From positions 1 through 10,980 of the forward strand of contig JAJXTK010000153.1 in assembly GCA_021783935.1 (NCBI GenBank): a stretch of DNA of 10,980 nt, written 5' to 3'. The notes beneath the pieces were generated by a model. It saw only the letters and a list, made by a program, of their open reading frames with translations, was not told where the DNA came from and made no database searches. The DNA comes from Myxococcales bacterium. Its GTDB lineage: Bacteria; Myxococcota_A; Polyangia; Polyangiales; JADJMO01. The position numbers were made by a program, and so were the translations under genes. Every line of letters starts with the position of its first letter. Positions within the stretch are counted from its first letter, which is position 1. Shown here one piece after another: positions 1 through 5,472 of this stretch.

Positions 1-337
1 TGCCGGTGAGCACCAGGCGCCGCACCCCCGCGCCGCGCGCGGCCGACAGCACCGTGTGCAGGCGCGCGCGGCCGATCGCGATCTCGCGCTCGCGCTCGAG
101 CGAGAAGCGCGGGTAGTGCGCCGCGCAGTGGAAGACCACCTCGCGCCCGCGCATCGCCTCGAGGAGCGACCCCTCGTCGTCGAGGTCGGCCTTCACCAGC
201 GGCGCCCCGAGCTTGCGGGCGAAGAGCGTGTTCGCGATCGGCTTGCGGGTGCCGACGACGTCGTGCCCCGCCTGGACGAGCGCCCTCAGGACGTTCATCC
301 CGACGAAGCCGTTGCCGCCGACGACCAGCGCCCTCAC
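1..337 (-). CDS. NAD(P)-dependent epimerase/reductase, extended SDR (3' end outside window)
   Basis: Only the first 112 codons are present; the gene runs off the left edge. The protein opens with a beta strand and a GGNGFVG nucleotide-binding loop (residues 7-13), the GxxGxxG Rossmann signature of extended short-chain dehydrogenases. VVFHCAA (about residues 69-75) is the usual strand-4 signature, and RLVLTG follows near the cut. After the second beta strand the residues are TRK rather than an acidic residue, which hints at NADP(H) over NAD(H) (inference). The family includes sugar epimerases, dihydroflavonol-4-reductase-like and 3-hydroxysteroid dehydrogenase-like ketone reductases. With a ketosynthase and acyl-AMP ligase upstream, reduction of a 3-keto acyl product is plausible but unproven. 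The start is GTG at 337-335; its GTG shares bases with the TGA stop of the ligase gene (GTGA, 337-334), so it is probably translationally coupled. The catalytic YxxxK lies outside the window. Confidence 0.85.
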   Translation of the reverse strand, partial: MRALVVGGNGFVGMNVLRALVQAGHDVVGTRKPIANTLFARKLGAPLVKADLDDEGSLLEAMRGREVVFHCAAHYPRFSLEREREIAIGRARLHTVLSAARGAGVRRLVLTG

Positions 338-2022
338 GGCTCGGCCGCCGCGTCGACGGCGGGGTCGCCGTGCTTCGGGAGGTTGCCCTCGAGCCAGCGC
401 GTGCGCAGCGCCGCGCGACGCAGCTTGCCGCTCGTCGTGCGCTCGATGGTGCGCGGGGGCACGGTGAGCGTGACGTCGGCGCCGATGCCGAGCTCGCCGA
501 CCAGCGCGCCGTAGACGTCCTTCACGAGCTGATCGCGCTCGTGCTCGGTGATCGCGCGCGTCTCGAGCACCACGACGACGTCCTCGGTCCCCTGCTTCTC
601 GTTCGCGTTGCCGAAGGCCGCGGCGCGGATCACGCGCCCCTTGCCCGCCTCGCACGCGATGCGCTCGAAGTCGTCCGGCGGGTAGTTGCGGCCGCGCTTG
701 ATGATCAGCTCCTTGGCGCGCCCGGTGATGTGCAGCTCTCCGTCGCGCACGAAGCCGAGATCGCCGGTGCGCAGCCACCCCTCGTGCAGCACCGCCGCGG
801 TGGCCTCCTCGTTGCGGTAGTAGCCCTGCATCAGCGACGGGCTCTGGATGCGGATCTCGCCCGTCTGCCCCTCGCCGAGGGAGCCGCCGTTGCCGCCGAC
901 GATGGCGACCGACACGCCGGCGAGCGGCGTGCCGACCGAGGCGATCTCGCTCGCCCCCTCGTGCGGCCGCGCCGACCACCGCGCGCCGACGCGCGGGAAC
1001 GTCGCGGCGAGCGTGTTCTCCGCCATGCCGTACACGGGCTGGAAGGCCGCGCCGTCGAAGCCGATCTTGGCGAAGCGCTGCTCGAAGGCGCGCAGCGTCG
1101 AGGGGCGCACCGCCTCCGAGCCGTTGAACGCGAGGCGCATCGCCGAGACGTCGAGCCCCTCGAGGTGTCGATCGGCCACGCGATCGACGAGCAGCTGGTA
1201 GGCGAAATTCGGCGCGACCGACATGGTCGCGCGCTTTCGGCTCATCCACTGCAGCCACCGACGCGGCTGCATGAGGAACGACTCGACCGGCATCAAGAGC
1301 AGCGGGTAGCGCCAGTAGAGCGTGGTCAGCAGCGCGCCGACGAGCCCCATGTCGTGGAAGAGCGGCAGCCACGAGACGCCGACGTCGGTCGACCTCATGC
1401 CGGAGCGCTCGCCGATCATCCAGGCGTTGGTGAGCAGCGCGCGGTGCTGCAGCACGACCCCCTTCGGGCGGCCGGTGGTGCCGCTGGTGTACTGGATGAC
1501 CGCCGGCGCCTCGGGGTCGGGCGACGGGAAGGTGCACGGCGCCGGGTGCGCGGGCACCTCGTCGACGCGCACCCACGTCTTGAGCGTCTTGCCGTCGCCG
1601 CGCAGGGCCGGCAGGTACGGCTCGATCGGCTTGCCGCCGACGAGCACGTGCGCGCCTGCGTCGTCGAGGATCGCGCGCACGGTCTCGGCGTAGCGATCCA
1701 TGCCGCCGAACGAGAGGTTCGGGCCGACGGGCACCGCCACCCCGCCCGCGAGCGTCACCCCGAAGAAGGCGGCGAGCCACTCGGGGCCGGTCGGGAGCAT
1801 GACGACGACGCGATCGCCCTTCTTCACCCCCTCGGCGATCAGGTGGCGCGCGACGCGCGTCGCGCGATCGAGCACCTCGCGCAGCGGCAGCTCGAGGGCG
1901 TCGGCGTCCTTCTCGGCCGTCCACAGGTGCGCGCCGGAGGCCGCGCTCGCTTCGAGGGCCTCGGGAAGGCTCGTCACGTTCAGCGCGACGTCGCCGTCGC
2001 CCACGAGCAGAGGGGTGATCAC
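334..2022 (-). CDS. Fatty acyl-AMP ligase-like adenylate-forming enzyme (FAAL/FACL)
   Basis: 562 residues, an ANL-superfamily adenylating enzyme. Visible motifs are the phosphate loop YTSGTTGRPKG (178-188), WLPLFHDMGL (about 218-227), PNFAY (271-275), FNGSEAVRP (299-307), YGMAENT (331-337), RTGDLGF (418-424), GRAKELIIKRGRN (434-446) and the C-terminal lysine in TTSGK (K533). The combination of HDMGL, PNFAY, AFNGSEAVR and GRNYPPDDFE resembles fatty acyl-AMP ligases, which pass fatty acids to acyl carrier proteins; a long-chain acyl-CoA ligase cannot be excluded without locating the FAAL-specific insertion. It probably acts in the cytoplasm. The frame stays open upstream as far as 3174, but that part is antisense-register noise over the ketosynthase gene. 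GTG at 2022-2020 is the sensible start, because it overlaps the ketosynthase stop as GTGA and the protein is then of normal family length. Its own TGA overlaps the next GTG start in the same way, which indicates a coupled operon. Confidence 0.9.
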   Translation of the reverse strand: MITPLLVGDGDVALNVTSLPEALEASAASGAHLWTAEKDADALELPLREVLDRATRVARHLIAEGVKKGDRVVVMLPTGPEWLAAFFGVTLAGGVAVPVGPNLSFGGMDRYAETVRAILDDAGAHVLVGGKPIEPYLPALRGDGKTLKTWVRVDEVPAHPAPCTFPSPDPEAPAVIQYTSGTTGRPKGVVLQHRALLTNAWMIGERSGMRSTDVGVSWLPLFHDMGLVGALLTTLYWRYPLLLMPVESFLMQPRRWLQWMSRKRATMSVAPNFAYQLLVDRVADRHLEGLDVSAMRLAFNGSEAVRPSTLRAFEQRFAKIGFDGAAFQPVYGMAENTLAATFPRVGARWSARPHEGASEIASVGTPLAGVSVAIVGGNGGSLGEGQTGEIRIQSPSLMQGYYRNEEATAAVLHEGWLRTGDLGFVRDGELHITGRAKELIIKRGRNYPPDDFERIACEAGKGRVIRAAAFGNANEKQGTEDVVVVLETRAITEHERDQLVKDVYGALVGELGIGADVTLTVPPRTIERTTSGKLRRAALRTRWLEGNLPKHGDPAVDAAAEP

Positions 2023-3299
2023 GAGAGCTCCGGGTGCGCGAAGACGATCGCGCTGTTGTGGCCTCCGAAGCCGAAGCTGTTCGACAGCGCCGCGCCGATC
2101 GTCGCCTTGCGGGCGACGTTGGGCACGTAGTCGAGGTCGCACTCCGGGTCGGGGGTCTTCAAGTTGATGGTCGGCGTCGCCGTCTGGTTGACGACCGTGA
2201 GCACCGTCGCCACCGCCTCGATGGCGCCGGCGCCCCCCATGGCGTGGCCGATCATCGACTTCTGGGAGCTCACGAGGAGCCGGTCCGCGTGCGCGCCGAA
2301 CACGCTGCGAATCGCGTGCGTCTCCTCTTTGTCGTTCATCTTGGTGCTGGTTCCGTGGGCCGAGACGTAGGCGATCGCGTCGGGAGGGAGCCCCGCGTCG
2401 TCGATCGCGCTGCGAATAGCACGCACCATGCCGTCGCCGCCGGGCTGGATGGCGACGATGTTGTAGGCGTCGGAGCTCGCCCCGAAGCCGCGCAGCTCCG
2501 CGAGGATCTTCGCGCCGCGCGCGAGGGCGTGGTCGCGATCCTCGAGCACCATGAACCCCGCCCCCTCGCCGAGCACGAAGCCGCGCCTCGTCGCGTCGAA
2601 GGGGCGCGACATCGTCGCGGGATCCTCGTCCTTCGCGGTGTTCAGCGCGCGCATCCAGGCGTACGCGCGCAGCACGTCCTTGGTGATGACCGTGTCGACG
2701 CCGCCGCACACCATCCCGGTCGCGCGCCCGAGCCGGATCTGGTCGAAGGCGACGCCGATCGCGTGCGCGCCCGACGAGCAGGCGGTGCTGCACGCGAGGC
2801 TCGGGCCGCGCAGCCCTTCCAGGATCGAGATCCAGGCGGCCGCGCCGTTCGGCATGACCTTGATGATCGAGGTCGGGCCGACATGATACCCCTCGGAGGG
2901 ATGCGGTACGCCGATGCCGACGCCGGCGATCACGCCGAAGCGATCGGGGGCCTCGAGATGGGGGCGCCCCGCCTGCGCGAGGGCCTCGGCGGCGGCGGCG
3001 GCCGAGAAGTGTACGAAGCGCGCGGTGCGTCCGCGGATGTCGGGGGGGAGGCGGTCGGCCAGCGCCGCGGCGACGTCGGCGCGCACCATGCCGGCCGCCG
3101 TGACCTTCTCCCCTTTCATGTCGATTTCGTCGAGCTGACGCACCGCCGAGCGCCCTTCGACGAGCCCCTGCCAACTCGAGGACGCGTCGGGGCCGAGGGC
3201 AGTCACGAGGCCGACCCCCGTGACGACGACACGACGAACACCCGGGCGCGATGCGCTGCCCGAGCCAAACCCAACACCCTGCGCAGCCGACGTCGACAT
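2019..3299 (-). CDS. Beta-ketoacyl synthase, KAS II (FabF) type
   Basis: 426 residues from the chosen ATG, normal for FabF. It would condense an acyl group with malonyl-ACP. The thiolase-fold triad is complete: Cys174 in GPSLACSTACSSG, His315 in YVSAHGTST, and His352 in SSQKSMIGHAMGGAG, with the conserved Lys347. The glycine-rich end NSFGFGGHNSAIVF (about 407-420) is also typical. VVVTGVGLVTALG (24-36) is the usual N-terminal strand. An in-frame TTG at 3353-3351 would add 18 non-conserved residues; ATG at 3299-3297 is preferred although no good Shine-Dalgarno precedes either. It is first in an operon with the acyl-AMP ligase and SDR (GTGA overlap at 2019-2022). That setting argues for a dedicated secondary or lipid pathway rather than the housekeeping fabF, which normally sits beside acpP (family knowledge). 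I have not assigned the symbol fabF for that reason. Confidence 0.92.
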   Translation of the reverse strand: MSTSAAQGVGFGSGSASRPGVRRVVVTGVGLVTALGPDASSSWQGLVEGRSAVRQLDEIDMKGEKVTAAGMVRADVAAALADRLPPDIRGRTARFVHFSAAAAAEALAQAGRPHLEAPDRFGVIAGVGIGVPHPSEGYHVGPTSIIKVMPNGAAAWISILEGLRGPSLACSTACSSGAHAIGVAFDQIRLGRATGMVCGGVDTVITKDVLRAYAWMRALNTAKDEDPATMSRPFDATRRGFVLGEGAGFMVLEDRDHALARGAKILAELRGFGASSDAYNIVAIQPGGDGMVRAIRSAIDDAGLPPDAIAYVSAHGTSTKMNDKEETHAIRSVFGAHADRLLVSSQKSMIGHAMGGAGAIEAVATVLTVVNQTATPTINLKTPDPECDLDYVPNVARKATIGAALSNSFGFGGHNSAIVFAHPELS

Positions 3300-3564
3300 G
3301 GCGGCTGTCTTTGCACCAAGTCCCGCGCGGCGCCTAACGGGCCGGAAGAACAATTACCCTGGACAAGTATGAAATCGCGCCAGACGCGCAAATAGTGCGC
3401 ATTACGCTAGTTCTTGCACGCGTGCTGGGCGATCGGGAGGGGCCGGGATGGAGCGGCAAGGCGCGTAGCACGCGGAGGGTTCTTGGGAATCTCCCTTCGC
3501 GCCGCGCGGCGTGCACGACGCCTCGCCGACGTTCGACGCGAGCGGGGCGCCATCAAGGGCGCGA
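3300..3564. other. Intergenic stretch with AT-richer probable promoter block
   Basis: No convincing gene is seen here; the reading frames are arginine-rich in all directions and look like GC-rich noise. The part from about 3345 to 3415 is clearly richer in A and T than its surroundings and lies 45-115 bases upstream of the ketosynthase ATG, so it is the best place for the promoter of the minus-strand lipid operon. I found no hexamer pair close to a sigma-70 consensus: TTGCGC (3391-3386) and TACTTG (3369-3364), 16 bases apart, is the nearest and is poor. An 8-base inverted repeat, CGCGTGCT at 3419-3426 and AGCACGCG at 3467-3474, lies just upstream. Confidence 0.35.
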
Positions 3565-3759
3565 TCAGAGGTCGTCGAGGATCGCCTGCGCGATCGCGAG
3601 CGCCTCGGCGCGCGGTGCGATCGCGAAGGAGCGGGCGCCCTTGCGCGGACGTGGGCGGGCGCCCTCGTCCCAGACGAGCGCGGCCAGCTGCGCGCGCCGG
3701 CGATGAGAGCGCCCCCTCGAGCGGGCCGGCCGAGCGGACGAACGCCCCCGAGGCGCGCG
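3565..3759 (-). pseudogene. Coding-like fragment without a start codon, possible gene remnant
   Basis: In the same frame as the lipoprotein gene just upstream, right after its TAG, 64 sense codons run to a TGA at 3567-3565. The last 40 or so codons (roughly 3565-3690) have G or C at almost every third position and a normal residue mix (for example LAALVWDEG and EALAIAQAILDDL). That looks like the C-terminus of a real protein, unlike the arginine-rich noise around it. No ATG, GTG or TTG occurs in this frame between the TAG and the stop. It could be the remnant of a decayed gene, a former extension of the lipoprotein, or chance. Function unknown. Confidence 0.25.
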
Positions 3760-4077
3760 CTATTTCTTGTCCCCCTGCTCGCCGCCCGCGCCCGGGGCGC
3801 CCTTGCTCGAACCCTTCGCCTGCGCGCAGTCGAGGGCCTTCTTGTAGGCCTCCTCGAGCGCCTTGGCGTCCGCCTCCGAGCCCTTCTCGTCCTTCAGCTC
3901 CTCGCGCTTCTTCGAGTAGGCGTCGGTCTCCTTCTTCACGCAGTCCGCGTCCTTGCACGCGCAGACCTTGTCGGCGAGCTCCTCCGTCGCGGCGACCGCC
4001 TTGTTCTTGCCGCAGCCCACCAGCGCGAACATCGCGACGACTGCGCAGCCGCCGACAACCACGTGGAGCTTCGTCAT
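3760..4077 (-). CDS. Small Lys- and Cys-containing lipoprotein of unknown function
   Basis: 105 residues. The signal peptide has a short basic start (MTK), a hydrophobic core and a lipobox LVGC with the lipidated cysteine at residue 22, so the protein should be membrane-anchored outside the cytoplasm. The mature part has an early VCACKDADC cluster (Cys39, Cys41, Cys46) and one further cysteine (Cys84), allowing two disulfides or a metal site. Between them is a strongly charged, probably helical Lys/Glu segment (residues 47-82), followed by a Gly/Ser/Lys tail. Small lipoproteins with this kind of CxC..C cluster are common in myxobacteria (general knowledge, no named family assigned). A good Shine-Dalgarno, AAGGAGAGG, lies 8 bases before the ATG and fixes the start. 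It is on the same strand as the methyltransferase upstream, about 350 bases away, so it probably has its own promoter. Confidence 0.85.
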   Translation of the reverse strand: MTKLHVVVGGCAVVAMFALVGCGKNKAVAATEELADKVCACKDADCVKKETDAYSKKREELKDEKGSEADAKALEEAYKKALDCAQAKGSSKGAPGAGGEQGDKK

Positions 4078-4085
4078 CTTTCGTT

Positions 4086-4094
4086 CCTCTCCTT
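4086..4094 (-). promoter_or_regulatory. Strong ribosome binding site of the small lipoprotein
   Basis: On the minus strand the sequence reads AAGGAGAGG, 8 bases before the ATG at 4077. It is the clearest Shine-Dalgarno in the window and decides the start of the 105-residue lipoprotein. Several neighbouring genes have none that is obvious. Confidence 0.7.
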
Positions 4095-4126
4095 CGGCGG
4101 CGCCGCCGGCCGCCGCTCGCTCGATG

Positions 4127-4417
4127 CTACCCGCGACGAGCCGTCGATGGACCGCGCGCCGCGGCGCGACGAGCAGCCCGACGCGGCGACGAATGGTGCA
4201 GGAAGAGCCCCGCCAGTGTCAGTTCAAATCGCCGCGCGTGCGGGGCGAGATAGGCTGCGAGGGCGCTCGGCTCGCGTCGTCTTGCGGCTCGGCAAACGGG
4301 GGGGGCGGGCGGAGCACGGTGGCCGCCTCGCTCGGCGCCGCCCTGGCCGCGGGCGGCGAGCGCGCCTTGGTGCTCGAGGAGCAGCTCCACCCAGACCTGC
4401 TCGCGCGTGAGCGGCAT
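4127..4417 (-). CDS. Doubtful small ORF downstream of the methyltransferase
   Basis: 96 codons starting 9 bases after the methyltransferase stop. The first 15-20 codons (MPLTREQVWVELLLE) look like real coding sequence with G or C at every third position. Further on, third-position bias weakens in this frame and becomes better in the +1 frame, which ends at a TGA near 4222-4224. So this is either a short real gene with a frame disruption, or the tail of a region whose signal comes from the other strand (see 4280-4411). There is no recognisable domain, signal peptide or membrane segment, and no proper Shine-Dalgarno. If real, it would be co-transcribed with the methyltransferase. Confidence 0.22.
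   Translation of the reverse strand: MPLTREQVWVELLLEHQGALAARGQGGAERGGHRAPPAPPVCRAARRREPSALAAYLAPHARRFELTLAGLFLHHSSPRRAARRAAARGPSTARRG
4280..4411 (+). other. Stretch reading like a degraded ParA/MinD-type P-loop (intergenic 4078-4426)
   Basis: The 349 bases between the lipoprotein start and the methyltransferase stop hold no firm gene. On the plus strand, codons from 4295 read NGGGGRST followed by VAASLGAALAAGGERALVLEE. This resembles the start of ParA/MinD/BY-kinase ATPases (KGGxGKST, then an amphipathic helix, then a beta strand ending in Asp), but the Walker A lysines are replaced by Asn and Arg and the Asp after the strand is missing. About 40 codons have strong third-position G/C. Beyond 4427 the frame is only antisense to the methyltransferase, so no full protein exists. 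It could be a gene remnant or a chance reading of GC-rich DNA that overlaps the doubtful minus-strand ORF. Confidence 0.2.
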
Positions 4418-4426
4418 GGCCTCGAC

Positions 4427-5248
4427 TCACCCGCGCTTGCGGCACACGACGTTGAGCACGCCGTCCCAGCGCTGCGTCGTGTACAGCAGATCGTAGCGCG
4501 CGCGCAGCTCGCGGAAGAGATCCGGGGGGCGCGGGATCAGCGTGTACTGGCCGTAGTGATCGGCCCACGCGACGCCCCCCTCGTCGCGCATGTGATCGGG
4601 CACGTTGCCGACGTCGACCGAGAGGTTGAACACGAACAGCCCCCCCGCCTGGAGCAGCGCGTGCGCGTCCTCGAAGTAGCGCGTGCGCTGCCGCTGCGAG
4701 AAGTGCTGGAAGACGTTCGACGAGACCACGTAGCTGAACTCGCCGCGCGCGGCGGCGACGAAGTCCGCGGGCAGGCAGCCGTCGGCCGTCGTCTCGCGCA
4801 CGTCGGGCACGCGCGGCACCACGTCGAAGGCCACATAGCGGTGGCGCGTGCTCGTCTCGATCCAGTGCTTCAGCGAGCCGAAGCCAGGGCCGATCTCGAG
4901 CGTGCGCAGGCGCGAGCCGGCGTGCTCCTCGAGCAGCGCGGTGATGCCGAACGTCTTGGCGAGGCGGAGGTTCTGGCGGTTGGCCTCGAGGCGGGCCTCG
5001 GCGCCGTCGGCGGGCGCCTCCACGCCGGGCCCGACGGCGATGTTGCAGACCGGATCGATGCCGTAAAGCTCGTCGCACGCGCGCCAGAACGCGCGGCAGT
5101 CGACGTGGTCGGGCGACAGCCGCTCGATGTGCTCGCGGGTCGGGCGCGTGCGCGGCCGCTCGGCCTCGATCCAGCGCCGATACGCCGCGAGGTCGACGAA
5201 CCCGAGCTCTTCGGTGAGGATGCGGCGGATCTCTTCGTAGCCTCGCAT
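4427..5248 (-). CDS. Class I SAM-dependent methyltransferase
   Basis: 273 residues from the chosen ATG. The SAM-binding motif I is LRTLEIGPGFGSLKHWI (about 114-130), with the ExGxGxG glycine loop. An acidic residue (Asp142 in VAFDVV) follows the next strand, where ribose binding is expected. YVVSSNVFQHFS (about 173-184) is the usual motif IV region, and the AGGLFVFNLS strand (201-210) matches the post-helix segment of the Rossmann fold. The 90-residue N-terminal extension (MRGYEEIRRILTEELGF...) contains no motif I recognise and may form a substrate cap. The substrate is unknown; a sugar or small-metabolite O-methyltransferase is possible. The frame stays open to an ATG at 5380, but those 44 residues are Ala/Arg/Pro-rich, so the ATG at 5248-5246 is preferred, although no good Shine-Dalgarno precedes it. 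It is divergent from the amidohydrolase lipoprotein gene. Confidence 0.85.
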   Translation of the reverse strand: MRGYEEIRRILTEELGFVDLAAYRRWIEAERPRTRPTREHIERLSPDHVDCRAFWRACDELYGIDPVCNIAVGPGVEAPADGAEARLEANRQNLRLAKTFGITALLEEHAGSRLRTLEIGPGFGSLKHWIETSTRHRYVAFDVVPRVPDVRETTADGCLPADFVAAARGEFSYVVSSNVFQHFSQRQRTRYFEDAHALLQAGGLFVFNLSVDVGNVPDHMRDEGGVAWADHYGQYTLIPRPPDLFRELRARYDLLYTTQRWDGVLNVVCRKRG

Positions 5249-5472
5249 GGTGGCCGGAGAGTCGAGCGCCGACGCCCCAAACGCGCCAGCGAAAACGGGC
5301 GCGCATGACGCGCCGCTGACGCCGGCGGGGCGCGCGCGCCTTGGGGCGGCGCGCGTCGCTGGGGCTGGAAGTTTCCGCATCGCGCGGACCGAGCGCCGCG
5401 CGCGCGCGAAGCCCGTTGCCCGGAGCCTCGCCGAGGAGGAGCGTGTCAGACCCTTCGTTTCGAGGAGATCGC
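5249..5472. promoter_or_regulatory. Divergent intergenic region between methyltransferase and amidohydrolase
   Basis: 224 bases separate the two divergent starts, so promoters for both genes should lie here. The DNA is extremely GC-rich with repeated CGCG runs, and no standard promoter hexamers stand out. The only local AT-richer element is GGAAGTTTCC at about 5367-5376, a near-palindrome. A GAGGAG Shine-Dalgarno (5462-5467) lies 5 bases before the amidohydrolase ATG. Open frames extending both genes into this region are not credible coding sequence. Confidence 0.4.

Noticed and set aside
370..2130. A 586-codon plus-strand open frame over the ligase gene
   Set aside because: Antisense shadow of the acyl-AMP ligase; composition is Arg/His/Ala-rich and no motif is present.
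2023..3174. Upstream extension of the acyl-AMP ligase frame, suggesting a fused protein
   Set aside because: The extension is Arg-rich and overlaps the ketosynthase in another frame; the GTGA overlap gives a normal-length ligase.
1..3299. OleABCD-type long-chain olefin cluster
   Set aside because: The condensing enzyme is FabF-like (STAC, HGTST, GHAMGG) rather than the thiolase-like OleA, no OleB hydrolase is visible, and the ligase looks FAAL-like.
2034..3395. A 453-codon plus-strand open frame over the ketosynthase gene
   Set aside because: Antisense shadow of a gene with an intact Cys-His-His triad.
4200..4230. Sigma-54-like promoter (TGGC ... TGCA) upstream of the small lipoprotein
   Set aside because: The spacing between the GG and GC elements does not fit the -24/-12 consensus.
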